From CAZDET01 sp964504335 (GTDB lineage Bacteria; Bacteroidota; Bacteroidia; Chitinophagales; Saprospiraceae), in assembly GCA_964504335.1 (NCBI GenBank), contig CAZDET010000003.1:103938-167937 (forward strand): DNA of 64,000 nucleotides, in the 5' to 3' direction. A program made the translations under genes and the position numbers. The number at the start of each line of letters is the position of its first letter. Within the stretch, counting starts at the first letter, position 1. Positions 1 through 8,725 of this stretch are shown one piece after another. Under the pieces are notes generated by a model. The model saw nothing but the letters and a program-made list of their open reading frames with translations. It ran no database searches and was not told where the DNA came from.

Positions 1-2111
1 GGGCACAGTTGTTTTTCGAGTTGGAGGGGCACGAAGCACAGATCGAGATCTTTACCACGCGCCCGGATACGATCTTCGGCGCAACCTTCATGGTGCTGGC
101 ACCCGAACACGATTTGGTGGCCCCCCTCACAACGGAGGATCAAGCTGAAGAAATTGCCGACTATCAGGAATACGTCAGCCGCCGCTCGGAGCGCGAACGC
201 ATGGCCGACGTCAAAGAGGTAACCGGAGCCTTCACCGGCTCTTATGCCATCAACCCCTTCAACGGGGCGAAAATTCCGGTGTACATTGCGGAATACGTGC
301 TGAAGGATTACGGCACCGGTGCCATCATGGCGGTACCGGCCGACGACGAGCGCGACCGCCGCTTTGCCGAAAAGTACGGTCTGGAAATCATAGAGGTGAT
401 CGATAAGAGCATGCACGAGGGAGCCGGTATTCAGGATAAATTGGGGAAAATGATCAATTCCGATTTCCTGAACGGTATGGAGGTGCTGGACGCCATCGAC
501 GCCATTCTCGAGCGCATCGAGGAAAAGGGAATCGGCAAAAAGCAGATCAATTTCCGCCTGCGCGATGCCATCTACAGCCGTCAGCGCTATTGGGGCGAGC
601 CCTTTCCGATAATCTACAACCCGGAAGGCGTCACCGAAGCGCTTCCAATGGAAGACTTACCCCTGACGCTCCCCGAACTGGACGATTTCAAGCCTGCCTC
701 CGGCACCAACGCGCCCCTGGCGCGCAAGCGCGACTGGGTGGAATTGGAAAGCGGCTACACCCGCGAGACGGATACGATGCCCGGCTTCGCCGGCTCAAGC
801 TGGTATTTCCTGCGCTACATGGACCCGCACAATACCGAAGCTTTTGTCGATCGAAAAGCGGTCGATTATTGGCAGGACGTCGACTTCTATACTGGAGGTA
901 CAGAGCACGCCGTTGGGCACCTGATGTACTCGCGCTTCTGGCACAAGTTTTTGTATGATCTGAAACTGGTGCCCACTCCCGAACCCTATAAGCGCCTCTT
1001 CAACCAGGGCATGATTCAGGGCACCATGCTGCACCTGCACATGGGATACTTCATTAAGGAGGCCGATTACCGGGAAAACACCGCCTTCGCCGACCGAACT
1101 ATGGATCGGGCCTTCGCCGTATGGGTGCCGGCCGAATTGCCAACCGGCACTCTGGACTTTGAGCACCCCACACACGGCCCGGGCAAAGTAGTGGTAGAGC
1201 CGCACCATCCCATCACCCGCCTGGTGCCCCTGCCTTTTGGCACGGAGATCACTACCGATCAGCAACAGGAATTCCGGCTGTACCGCGAGCGCGTGGAGGA
1301 GGTGCTCGAATTGGACGATCCCAACGCCAGTTATTTCAAAGGCATCTGGGACTTGGCCCCCATAGCTGCCTGGCAAGCGGATACCGACGGGAAGGACTAC
1401 TTGTCGCTGAGCTTCGAGATTGGAAAAATGTCGAAGTCCAAATACAACGTCATCAACCCCGACGACATCGTTGCACGCTACGGAGCCGATTGCTTCCGCA
1501 TGTACGAAATGTTTCTGGGGCCGGTCGAGCAGGACAAGCCCTGGAACACCTCCGGGATTGATGGCGTCAGCCGCTTTTTGCGCAAATTTTGGGGCTTGTT
1601 TTACGATGAGTCCGGCAACTTTGCCGTCGAGGATACCGAACCCGACAAGGCGGCTATGAAGATCACGCACCAAACGATCCAAAAAGTCACTACGGATATC
1701 GAGCGTTACAGCCACAATACCTGCGTAAGCGCCTTCATGGTAGCGGCCAATGAGTTATCTAAAATGAAGGCGCGCCAGCGCGCCGTGCTGGAACCGCTGG
1801 TCGTGTTGATCGCTCCGTTTGCCGTGCACCTGGCGGAGGAACTCTGGCACACCCTCGGCCACGAGGGCAGCGTACACCATGCGACCTGGCCGGAAGTGGA
1901 AGAAAAGTGGCTGGTAGAAGACAGCGTCACCTACCCAATCGCCATCAATGGCAAGACCCGCATCACGGTCGATTTCCCCGCCGAAGCCGGCAAAGAAGAA
2001 CTCGAACGCGCGGCCCTGGAGTTGGACGATATCCAGAAATACCTGGAAGGTAAGCAGGTACGTAAGGTGATCGTAGTACCTAAGCGGATGATTAACTTAG
2101 TTGTGAGCTAA
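1..2111 (+). CDS. leuS: Leucyl-tRNA synthetase, C-terminal three quarters (5' end outside window)
   Basis: Charges tRNA-Leu with leucine in the cytoplasm. The reading frame is open from base 3, so the gene continues upstream of the window; about 700 residues are visible against roughly 900 for a full enzyme. The visible part opens inside the CP1 editing domain (GTGAIMAVPADDERD, with the editing aspartates kept although the usual His of this motif is Asp). It continues through the class I core (RYWGEPFPI, WYFLRYMDP) to the KMSKS loop at 1425-1439, and ends in the tRNA-binding anticodon and C-terminal domains. A long segment precedes KMSKS (about 1060-1400), matching the leucine-specific insertion region. 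It converges on the YdcF-like gene with a 50-bp gap. Confidence 0.96.
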   Translation, partial: AQLFFELEGHEAQIEIFTTRPDTIFGATFMVLAPEHDLVAPLTTEDQAEEIADYQEYVSRRSERERMADVKEVTGAFTGSYAINPFNGAKIPVYIAEYVLKDYGTGAIMAVPADDERDRRFAEKYGLEIIEVIDKSMHEGAGIQDKLGKMINSDFLNGMEVLDAIDAILERIEEKGIGKKQINFRLRDAIYSRQRYWGEPFPIIYNPEGVTEALPMEDLPLTLPELDDFKPASGTNAPLARKRDWVELESGYTRETDTMPGFAGSSWYFLRYMDPHNTEAFVDRKAVDYWQDVDFYTGGTEHAVGHLMYSRFWHKFLYDLKLVPTPEPYKRLFNQGMIQGTMLHLHMGYFIKEADYRENTAFADRTMDRAFAVWVPAELPTGTLDFEHPTHGPGKVVVEPHHPITRLVPLPFGTEITTDQQQEFRLYRERVEEVLELDDPNASYFKGIWDLAPIAAWQADTDGKDYLSLSFEIGKMSKSKYNVINPDDIVARYGADCFRMYEMFLGPVEQDKPWNTSGIDGVSRFLRKFWGLFYDESGNFAVEDTEPDKAAMKITHQTIQKVTTDIERYSHNTCVSAFMVAANELSKMKARQRAVLEPLVVLIAPFAVHLAEELWHTLGHEGSVHHATWPEVEEKWLVEDSVTYPIAINGKTRITVDFPAEAGKEELERAALELDDIQKYLEGKQVRKVIVVPKRMINLVVS

Positions 2112-2161
2112 TTGATTAAAGCATTGCGCAAGTTGCCGACGGCAAATCTTAGCGAATTAAC

Positions 2162-2920
2162 TCATGCCCATCCCCGCCAGCGATAGACCCAATTGCCCAC
2201 CCATTCTTTTATCAGGCGCTCCCAGCCCTTGAGGGCACTGGTGCTGGGAAGGAGGTAATCGGAAGGTCGGAGCGGCTCGAAGGGCTGGATGAAGTCTACC
2301 GAATAGGAAGCAGGTGCTAACCCAACCGCTCGAAAACAAGCGTGGGCGCGGGGCATATGGGAGGCGCTGGTTACTAGTAGCAAGGAATCCGTTTGCTCGC
2401 CGAGCAGCTTCTTAGCGTTTAGGGCGTTCTCGCGAGTGTTTCGCGCCAGGGAATCGATCAACAAATCATCGGCGGGTACGCCAAGGGCCATCAGGTAGGC
2501 CGCTACGCGGACCGCTTCGGGTTGGCGATCTACTAGAATGGAGGAGGCACCGCCGGTGACCAGCAAGCGATCTACCTTGCCTTCCCGATAGAGTCGATGG
2601 GCATGGGCAACCCGATCTGCCGATTCGTGCCAATCAAATAACGCGGAATTCTCCGCAGGCGCCGTTCCTAAATAGCCCCCCAGCACAATGGCGGTGTGGA
2701 AATGTTGTTCGAGGGGCAAAGGGGGTGGCGTTTCGTACCAACCGGCTACTTTTCCCAACAGGGCATTATTACCAAATAGCCAAAGCACACCAATGGCTAC
2801 CCAGAAGGCCCGCTTGCGCCAACGCGCCGACTTCAAAAAGGCGCTGAGTAATAATAGCCCCGCCACCCAAATAAGCGGCCGCAGCAGAAAGATCAGCGCC
2901 TTGGAAAGTATATAGAACAT
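2162..2920 (-). CDS. YdcF/SanA/ElyC-family membrane protein (DUF218)
   Basis: About 252 residues. Two N-terminal hydrophobic segments (residues 5-25 and 38-55) are followed by a DUF218 domain with the family marks AIVLGG, LLVTGGAS, ARNTRENA and TSASHMPRA. Relatives SanA and ElyC act in envelope barrier function and peptidoglycan/lipid carrier metabolism; the precise reaction is unknown. I chose the ATG at 2918-2920, because it puts the first membrane segment at the N-terminus and leaves a 4-bp gap from the rhomboid gene, with which it is probably cotranscribed. A longer in-frame reading upstream overlaps the rhomboid gene and looks non-coding. Confidence 0.85.
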   Translation of the reverse strand: MFYILSKALIFLLRPLIWVAGLLLLSAFLKSARWRKRAFWVAIGVLWLFGNNALLGKVAGWYETPPPLPLEQHFHTAIVLGGYLGTAPAENSALFDWHESADRVAHAHRLYREGKVDRLLVTGGASSILVDRQPEAVRVAAYLMALGVPADDLLIDSLARNTRENALNAKKLLGEQTDSLLLVTSASHMPRAHACFRAVGLAPASYSVDFIQPFEPLRPSDYLLPSTSALKGWERLIKEWVGNWVYRWRGWA

Positions 2921-2924
2921 GTGA

Positions 2925-3569
2925 TTAAAGGAAAGACGGCCCTCTGGGCGAAAGCAATTGTGCGACGATGTATTCCAACAGCTCCGGCCGGGAAACAACG
3001 ATCGCAATCAGGATGAACGCCAGGCCGTAGACGGCCCCCCACAGGTGTTGATTGTGCCCAATATTGTCGGTGCCCCGCTTGTCCATATACGATGAGTACC
3101 AGATGTACGCCACGGCAAGCAAAATTCCCGGTAAGGGAGGAAAGACAAACCAATTCCAGGGCTGAAACAAAATGTAGACGAACACCAGAGCCGCCGTGGC
3201 TCCGGAGGCCCCGAGCGCGGCGTAGCCGTAGTTATTTTGATGCCGGTAATACGAAGGCAGTGAAGAAACAACGATGGCACTGAGGTAAAAAACCAGGAAA
3301 ATGATGCGTCCGATCATTTCGCCATACAGCAACTGAATGAACACACTTTCCACAAATTCACCAAACAGGTACAACACGTACATATTCACCAACAGGTGCA
3401 CGAAATCCCCGTGGATGAACCCGCTGGTCAGAAATCGGTAATACTCCCCCCGGTTGCTGATCAGGGCCGGCGAAAACAACAGCTTCCCCTTCATCTCCGG
3501 GTTGTTGAATGCCTGCCAGGAAACCAGACTCGTGATAATGATTAAAACCAACGTCAAACTCAGACCCAT
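2925..3569 (-). CDS. Rhomboid-family intramembrane serine protease
   Basis: 214 residues with about six membrane helices. The N-terminal HGDFVHLLVNMYVL matches the rhomboid H-x4-H-x3-N motif. The serine motif is ALGASGA (GxSG-like), and the catalytic histidine lies in GHNQHLWGAVYG near residue 175. The family cleaves membrane proteins within the bilayer; the substrate here is unknown. It is the first gene of a two-gene minus-strand unit with the YdcF-like gene, and a TAATTTTG promoter-like element sits at 3600-3607. Confidence 0.9.
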   Translation of the reverse strand: MGLSLTLVLIIITSLVSWQAFNNPEMKGKLLFSPALISNRGEYYRFLTSGFIHGDFVHLLVNMYVLYLFGEFVESVFIQLLYGEMIGRIIFLVFYLSAIVVSSLPSYYRHQNNYGYAALGASGATAALVFVYILFQPWNWFVFPPLPGILLAVAYIWYSSYMDKRGTDNIGHNQHLWGAVYGLAFILIAIVVSRPELLEYIVAQLLSPRGPSFL

Positions 3570-3599
3570 CGGATATCAATTGTGAAAGGCGAATAATTA

Positions 3600-3607
3600 C
3601 AAAATTA
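3600..3607 (-). promoter_or_regulatory. Bacteroidota -7 element (TAATTTTG) for the rhomboid gene
   Basis: Read on the minus strand, TAATTTTG fits the Bacteroidota -7 consensus TAnnTTTG and lies about 30 bp before the rhomboid start. No clear TTG -33 element is visible; there is only a T-run about 23 bp upstream. Confidence 0.45.
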
Positions 3608-3727
3608 CACTATCAACAGATAAGTACCTAAAAAGTAAGATGCATCCAAACGACCAAAGTACTAGGCCATTAACAGCCAATTAACCAAAAACTCCCGGAT
3701 AGCCAAACCCGGCCGCTTGCTCGATTG

Positions 3728-3735
3728 TATATTTG
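3728..3735 (+). promoter_or_regulatory. Bacteroidota -7 element (TATATTTG) before the DUF1599 gene
   Basis: TATATTTG matches TAnnTTTG and lies just before the DUF1599 reading frame. It overlaps the first possible TTG start (3733), which argues that translation begins further downstream, at about 3757. Confidence 0.5.
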
Positions 3736-3756
3736 CTGTTCATTAATGGCGATTTT

Positions 3757-4326
3757 TTGGAAAAGACCTTAGCGCAATACGATCGGGTTGTGGAACGGTG
3801 TCGGCGATTGCTTCTTGCCAAACAGGCCGACTATGGCTCTTCGTGGCGCATATTGCGACCCAGCAGCCTGACCGATCAGCTCTACATCAAGGCTAAGCGC
3901 CTGCGCTCGATCGAAGAAGCCGGAGAGCAGCGAGTGGCGGATAGCCCCGTGGAGGAGTACATCGGCCTGGTCAATTACAGCCTCTTAGCCCTCATCCAAT
4001 TGCGCCTACCCCCTACCCCGCTCGAACTTTCCTCCGAGGAAGTCGCCAACTACTACGATGAAGAACTGGCGGAAACCCGAGCCTTAATGCAGCGAAAAAA
4101 TCACGATTACGGGGAAGTCTGGCGCGAAATGCGACTGAGCAGCATCACCGATTTAATCCTGGCCAAACTATTGCGCATCAAACAGATAGAAGATCACCAC
4201 GGGCAAACCGTCGCGAGTGAAGGGCTGGAATCCAACTACCGCGATATTTGTAACTACGCCATCTTTGCACTAATTCGACTGGAAGAAACGGGGGCCTACA
4301 CGCCCTCCACAACTAGCGTATCATGA
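3757..4326 (+). CDS. DUF1599 domain-containing protein (two DUF1599 repeats)
   Basis: About 189 residues. Two similar halves each carry the motif K-x-DYG-x-x-WR (KQADYGSSWRILR and KNHDYGEVWREMR) followed by a conserved D-x-I-x-x-K-x-x-R-I stretch, which is the DUF1599 signature. The function is unknown. The start is uncertain: no ATG exists near the N-terminus, and the frame extends to TTG 3733, which overlaps a -7 promoter element. I prefer TTG 3757, giving an N-terminus like other family members. The last codons overlap the next gene as ATGA, so the two are translationally coupled; this pairing recurs in Bacteroidota. Confidence 0.82.
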   Translation: MEKTLAQYDRVVERCRRLLLAKQADYGSSWRILRPSSLTDQLYIKAKRLRSIEEAGEQRVADSPVEEYIGLVNYSLLALIQLRLPPTPLELSSEEVANYYDEELAETRALMQRKNHDYGEVWREMRLSSITDLILAKLLRIKQIEDHHGQTVASEGLESNYRDICNYAIFALIRLEETGAYTPSTTSVS

Positions 4327-5693
4327 CACTTTCTACTTTAGTATTTGGCATTGCCGTCACTGCTGTCTTACTGACGGCGCTCACCGGATTCATACTGCAT
4401 CGCGTGAAGAACTTCCCGATCAGCTTCATCCAGCACTTTTGCGGAGCGCTGTTCGTATTTTCGGGTGCGGTAAAGGCCATCGATCCCCTGGGTACAGCCT
4501 ACAAGATGGAGCAGTACTTTGCCGAGTTTGAAGCTACCTTTTCCAGTACCAGCTTCGACTTTTTAGCGCCGCTCTTTCCCCAAATGAGTGCATACGCCGC
4601 TAGTTTTTCCGTGGGGATGATCGTTTTTGAGATTGCCCTCGGAGTTATGTTACTCATCGGAGCGGCTCCCCGCTTCACGAGCTGGGCGTTTTTCCTGCTG
4701 GTCGCCTTTTTCACCGTGCTGACGGGCTTCACCTACCTGACCGGCTACGTGCCGCAGGGCGTCAACTTTTTCGACTTTGCCAATTGGGCCGATTACGAGC
4801 CGACTAATATGAAAGTGACGGATTGCGGATGCTTCGGCGATTTTCTAAAGCTCGAACCGCGGGTCTCGTTTCTAAAAGACATCTTTCTGCTCATCCCAGC
4901 TATTGCCTTCCTGACTCAGTATAAGCGCATGCACCAGTTGTTTGCTGCCCGGACGCGGACCGGAATCACCGCGCTCACCGTCGCAGGTACTTTGGTGTAC
5001 TGCCTGAGTAACTTCGTATGGGATCTCCCCCAGGTTGATTTCCGGCCTTTTGCCGTTGGCGTAAACATTGCCGAGCGACTGGCCCTCGAAAACGAGGCTG
5101 CTGCCGCGGTACAGGTTATCGGCTACCGCATGACGGAGCGTACTTCCGGAGAGGAAGTCGAGTTGGATATGCAGGAGTACCTGGCGCGTTATCAGGAATT
5201 TCCGGAGAGCGACTGGGAGCTGGAACAAATCAAGACCGAACCCACGGTAGAGCGCACCAAAATCAGCGATTTCGAAATCGGTGCCTCCAACGGGGAGGAT
5301 ATGACCGAAACCATCCTGTCGTATCCCGGATACAGTTTTATGATTGTCGCCTACAAGCTCCAGGAGGCAGAATCCGGGCAATGGGACGAGGAGTATGCTG
5401 AGATCTGGAAGACCAAAATCCAGCCCGTTGTAGAAAAGGCAAACGAGCAAGGGCACCGTATTTTCGCCGTAACAGCTTACACCGATGAGACCCGCCTCAA
5501 CGCTTTCCGGGAAACTATTGGTGCCGATTATCCCTTTTACCTGGCGGATGATATCCTGCTAAAGACAATTGTTCGATCCAACCCCGGCGTCGTGTTGCTG
5601 AGCAACGGAACGATCCTGGAGAAGTGGCACTACCGCAAACTGCCGGAGTTTGGCCGCATCAGCACCAACTACCGCCTGGCAGGAGTTGAGTGA
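4323..5693 (+). CDS. BT_3928-type membrane protein: DoxX/MauE-like domain with C-terminal thioredoxin-like region
   Basis: 456 residues. The N-terminal half has five to six membrane segments and a Cys pair in DCGCFGDFLKL near residue 170, as in MauE/DoxX-like proteins. The C-terminal half, after about residue 300, has alternating strand and helix character with FMIVAYKL and GVVLLSNGTIL, resembling a thioredoxin-like fold without a CxxC. The arrangement matches the Bacteroidota BT_3928 family. It overlaps the DUF1599 gene by 4 bp. A role in envelope redox or quinone-linked thiol chemistry is inference. Confidence 0.8.
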   Translation: MTLSTLVFGIAVTAVLLTALTGFILHRVKNFPISFIQHFCGALFVFSGAVKAIDPLGTAYKMEQYFAEFEATFSSTSFDFLAPLFPQMSAYAASFSVGMIVFEIALGVMLLIGAAPRFTSWAFFLLVAFFTVLTGFTYLTGYVPQGVNFFDFANWADYEPTNMKVTDCGCFGDFLKLEPRVSFLKDIFLLIPAIAFLTQYKRMHQLFAARTRTGITALTVAGTLVYCLSNFVWDLPQVDFRPFAVGVNIAERLALENEAAAAVQVIGYRMTERTSGEEVELDMQEYLARYQEFPESDWELEQIKTEPTVERTKISDFEIGASNGEDMTETILSYPGYSFMIVAYKLQEAESGQWDEEYAEIWKTKIQPVVEKANEQGHRIFAVTAYTDETRLNAFRETIGADYPFYLADDILLKTIVRSNPGVVLLSNGTILEKWHYRKLPEFGRISTNYRLAGVE

Positions 5694-5722
5694 TAAACCA
5701 GCTGGAGATGCAAGGGGATCGA

Positions 5723-5745
5723 ACCACAAAAATTGTCATAGAATC
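5723..5745. repeat. Lone copy of an inverted-repeat arm found again at 54315-54339
   Basis: The stretch around ACCACAAAAATTGTCATAGA, between the DoxX-like gene and nusB, matches the right arm of the 54244-54339 inverted repeat at about 23 of 27 positions when flanking bases are included. No second arm is visible here. Confidence 0.55.
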
Positions 5746-5835
5746 GAAAAATCGGAAAGAAAACCCTTTTTTTGCAGATCGGAAGCGCGTCCTAAGCCAT
5801 TGTAATCAGCGTTCTCCGCGAAACACGAAGCCGAA

Positions 5836-6774
5836 ATGTTGAGTCGCCGAGTCGTCCGCATCAAAGTGATGCAGGTTTTGTACGCTACCAACCGCAATGG
5901 TCAGGAGGGGCCGGACAATGGAACTCGCGCCTACCGCGATCTCATCGATCGCTCGTTCGAGCTGTACCTGTTCAATCTCCTCTACCTCCAGCGCATTGCT
6001 GAATATGCCCACCAGGACGAGGCCCGGCGACAGTCCAAACTGCGGCCCACCAAAGAAGATGCAGACTTCACGGCCAAACTCGCCAATAACGACTTGCTGC
6101 CTTCCATTGCCCAAAACCGTGAGCTATCCCGACTGTACGAGCGCTACCGATTCGGCAGCCGCATCGATGCCGACCAGGTGCGGCTACTCTACACCGAATT
6201 TGCCAAGACCGAACCCTACCACGAATACGTCTTCAACCAGGGTGCCGAAGCGGATACACACCGAAAAGTTTACCTCGCCCTCTACAAATTTCTGATCAAC
6301 AACGAGGTCTACACCGAGTTGCTCGAAGAACAGTTTCCGCTCTGGACCGACGATAAAAGCCTCATTGTCGGGGCGATGAAAAAAACCATCAAAGCCCTCC
6401 CTGTCCAAGCCGATTTCTACAACGACTATCGCCCCAGCCCTGAAACCGTCCAACACTTCGGCGAACATCTGCTCAACTACGTGATTTCCTCCGATGAAGA
6501 ATTGCTCAATATCATCGAACCCGTTCTGAAAAACTGGGATGTCGACCGCGTCGCCATCATCGACATGATCCTCCTCAAAATGGCCCTCGGCGAACTCATC
6601 CAATTCCCCACCATCCCCACCAAAGTAACACTCAACGAATACGTCGAAATCAGCAAGCTCTACAGCACGGATAAGAGCAAAGATTTCATCAACGGCATCC
6701 TCGACCGCCTCCTGAAAAAACTCCTCGACGATGGCCTCATTCAGAAGGAAGGACGCGGGCTTATTGATGATTGA
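5836..6774 (+). CDS. nusB: Transcription antitermination factor NusB
   Basis: 312 residues. NusB binds boxA RNA with S10 (NusE) during rRNA antitermination. The start MLSRRVVRIKVMQVLYA is the Bacteroidota NusB N-terminus, and the conserved core (NWDVDRVAIIDMILLKMAL, then PTKVTLNEYVEISKLYS, then FINGILDRLLKK) fills the last 90 residues. It is about twice the length of E. coli NusB because of an N-terminal extension typical of this phylum. It converges on a minus-strand gene with a 17-bp gap. Confidence 0.93.
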   Translation: MLSRRVVRIKVMQVLYATNRNGQEGPDNGTRAYRDLIDRSFELYLFNLLYLQRIAEYAHQDEARRQSKLRPTKEDADFTAKLANNDLLPSIAQNRELSRLYERYRFGSRIDADQVRLLYTEFAKTEPYHEYVFNQGAEADTHRKVYLALYKFLINNEVYTELLEEQFPLWTDDKSLIVGAMKKTIKALPVQADFYNDYRPSPETVQHFGEHLLNYVISSDEELLNIIEPVLKNWDVDRVAIIDMILLKMALGELIQFPTIPTKVTLNEYVEISKLYSTDKSKDFINGILDRLLKKLLDDGLIQKEGRGLIDD

Positions 6775-6791
6775 TGACGACTATCTATCCA

Positions 6792-7562
6792 TCAAAAAGA
6801 GAAGCGCAATCCATTCGACCAGTTGAACACCGTTGCGGGCACTTCCGGAAAGTCGCGGTTTTGGCGATCGTCGTGCAGGAGGGAAAACCGAGAGATGATC
6901 GAAAACTTACCACTGATCGCAACGGATAAATCCGTGACGGTAGAGACGCGGGGGAAGGTGAAATCGAAGAGGATAGGTTGATAGTAAGTCGAATTGGCCA
7001 GGGTGAGCTGTTCGGTCAGCTTGATTTTGAAGCTGAGGTAACTACTGAGTCGATGGTCGCGGTAAAAGCGCTTTTCCTCCTCTACCCCCAAGTCATCGTA
7101 TTCGTACATATAAAGTACTCCAAGATAGGCTTCGAGGCGCTCCTCCTCGGCCAACCGCAAGCGTGGACCCACCCCTAACAGACCGCGCAACTTGATCTCC
7201 AATAATTCATTGAATTGCAATTGTCCGAAGGCTTCGACCGTCAGCCAGGGGCGCAGCTTACGGCCATAGCGCAGGTGGGTGAATCGGTCGTTGATAAATC
7301 TTCCGCTCGTGGAGCGAATCAGGGAGGATTGGCCAAGGACCAGCCAGCGAGTATGGGGCTGGAGCACATCGAGCCGAGCAAGGCCATTAATAGTGATGAT
7401 GTTGCTGGTATTCCGCACCCAGTTGAAGTTGCCGGTTAGTTGGCCGAAGTAGCCGAGGGTATCGTAGCCCTGTCGCTTATCCTCAATATTGACGATTTGC
7501 GCCGATACAACCATCAGCACACAGCAAAGCAGGCCCGTCAGAAAGTATACGCGGTAGCACAT
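6792..7562 (-). CDS. Probable outer-membrane beta-barrel protein (DUF481/porin-like)
   Basis: 256 residues with a signal peptide (FLTGLLCCVLMVVSAQ). After it comes a series of amphipathic strands with aromatic girdles (RWLVLGQSSLIRS, RLEAYLGVLYMYEY, SSYLSFKIKL) and a C-terminal aromatic residue (RFSF), as in outer-membrane barrels. The family call is from character, not a clear motif. The ATG at 7560-7562 is chosen since the upstream in-frame extension carries no signal peptide logic and overlaps the divergent small gene. Confidence 0.65.
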   Translation of the reverse strand: MCYRVYFLTGLLCCVLMVVSAQIVNIEDKRQGYDTLGYFGQLTGNFNWVRNTSNIITINGLARLDVLQPHTRWLVLGQSSLIRSTSGRFINDRFTHLRYGRKLRPWLTVEAFGQLQFNELLEIKLRGLLGVGPRLRLAEEERLEAYLGVLYMYEYDDLGVEEEKRFYRDHRLSSYLSFKIKLTEQLTLANSTYYQPILFDFTFPRVSTVTDLSVAISGKFSIISRFSLLHDDRQNRDFPEVPATVFNWSNGLRFSF

Positions 7563-7644
7563 GAATTGGATTTTTTCCCGTCGAAGAGCGCCGTTCTCAA
7601 CATATTGCAAGAGCGGTTGTTTTGATGGCCCAAAAGGAAATAAA

Positions 7645-7818
7645 ATGTTCGGACTCTTCAAAAAGGACCCCATCAAAAAGATGGAAAAGGAATACAGCCA
7701 GCTCATGGAAGAAGCGATGCAGCTTCAGCGGGGCGGCGACATTAAAGGCTACGCTGCCAAAATAGCGGAGGCTGAAGCACTCCAAAAAAAGATGGAGGAA
7801 CTGGATCAGAACAGCTAG
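7645..7818 (+). CDS. Small Lacal_2735/DUF6435-type protein
   Basis: 57 residues beginning MFGLFKKDPIKKMEKEY. This fits the small family that starts MFGLFKK and is otherwise a charged helix (coiled-coil propensity through QLMEEAMQLQ and KIAEAEALQKKMEEL). Function is unknown. A longer in-frame reading from 7561 overlaps the opposite gene's start, and its first 28 residues are unlike the family. Confidence 0.7.
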   Translation: MFGLFKKDPIKKMEKEYSQLMEEAMQLQRGGDIKGYAAKIAEAEALQKKMEELDQNS

Positions 7819-7828
7819 GCCGTTCCTG

Positions 7829-7854
7829 GTACTTTAGTCTTTTAGTACTTTAGT
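7829..7854. repeat. Quasi-tandem spacer repeat, copy 1
   Basis: A run of 8-9-bp units of the form (A/T)CTTTTAGT starts 11 bp after a stop codon. A 26-bp stretch recurs at 19628-19653 on the other strand with two differences. A related run of GTCTA words follows at 7886-7912. Confidence 0.7.
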
Positions 7855-7924
7855 CTGTTGGTACAGCACAATTGCATCCAAAAAGTCTAAATATCTAAAG
7901 GTCTACCGGTCTATATCCCATCAC

Positions 7925-8086
7925 ATGCCCAGACAACGGAAAAAGTCCGATCTGCCCACAAAGATCTGCGCCCATTGCCAGCGCCCGTTCACCTGGCGAA
8001 AGAAATGGGAACGCGATTGGGAACAGGTGAAATACTGCAGCGACCGCTGCCGCCGGTCGGCTAAGCAGTCGAAGAGCGACGATTAA
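7925..8086 (+). CDS. DUF2256 domain-containing small zinc-ribbon protein
   Basis: 53 residues starting MPRQRKKSDLPTK. It carries C-x2-C (ICAHCQRPF) and, after a tryptophan-rich linker (FTWRKKWERDWEQVKYC), a second C-x3-C pair (YCSDRCRR), the layout of DUF2256. Probable zinc ribbon, function unknown. It ends one base before the start of the oxidase subunit III gene, so the two are probably cotranscribed. Confidence 0.85.
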   Translation: MPRQRKKSDLPTKICAHCQRPFTWRKKWERDWEQVKYCSDRCRRSAKQSKSDD

Positions 8087-8087
8087 C

Positions 8088-8723
8088 ATGGAAGGAACTC
8101 CAAGACATCCGAAAATTGACGAAGAATCGGGGGAATACACCAACACGCTGTTTCACCCTTATAACGTATTGATGGTACTTACCCTCTTCGGGTTGGGCAC
8201 CATCTTTCTTTCGCTCACCATGGCCTTCGTCTACACGCGCGTGCAGAACAACCTGCCGCCGATTCGGCTCCCCAACATCTTCCTGTTCAACACCCTCGTG
8301 CTGGTGGGCAGTAGCGCCACGATGATGTGGGCCAAGCGCTCCTACCAAACCGACAATACTCGCAATTACCAGCGCGCCCTATGGGCTACTATCGGACTTT
8401 CCCTGCTATTTATGGCCCTGCAAGGCTTGGGTTGGTATCAGCTATTTAGCCAAGATATTCTAATCAATTCCGACAACAGTGCGTCCTACCTGTACGTCAT
8501 CTCCGGGCTGCACTTCGCGCACGTTATTGCCGGCTTGCCATTTTTGGGCATGTTTCTGTTCCGCGCCTACCGGAGCATGAAGGAGCCGGTGAGTGTATTG
8601 GTCTATTTTTCCGATCCGGAAAAGCGACTCAAGCTACGGCTGCTTACGATTTACTGGCATTTCCTGGACGGTCTCTGGATTTACCTCATTATTTTCTTTT
8701 ACGTTAATTATCTGGTTCGATAA
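8088..8723 (+). CDS. Cytochrome c oxidase subunit III (heme-copper oxidase)
   Basis: 211 residues with about five membrane helices. The C-terminal YWHFLDGLWIYLIIFF and GLHFAHVIAGLPF are the subunit III signatures. It is part of the terminal oxidase in the inner membrane and supports the catalytic subunit I, which is not in the window. The N-terminal region is the short five-helix form found in Bacteroidota. The stop is followed two bases later by the threonine aldolase start, giving a DUF2256-coxC-ltaE run. Confidence 0.9.
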   Translation: MEGTPRHPKIDEESGEYTNTLFHPYNVLMVLTLFGLGTIFLSLTMAFVYTRVQNNLPPIRLPNIFLFNTLVLVGSSATMMWAKRSYQTDNTRNYQRALWATIGLSLLFMALQGLGWYQLFSQDILINSDNSASYLYVISGLHFAHVIAGLPFLGMFLFRAYRSMKEPVSVLVYFSDPEKRLKLRLLTIYWHFLDGLWIYLIIFFYVNYLVR

Positions 8724-8725
8724 CC

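Noticed and set aside
795..1715. Long minus-strand frame opposite leuS
   Set aside because: It mirrors the codon pattern of leuS and has no family motifs. Similar shadows opposite the WG, lptD, amidase and gdhA genes were ignored for the same reason.
5701..5745. On the minus strand GGTTCGATCCCC resembles a tRNA T-loop
   Set aside because: The flanking T-stem does not pair and no anticodon or acceptor arms can be found. The likeness ends at the loop.
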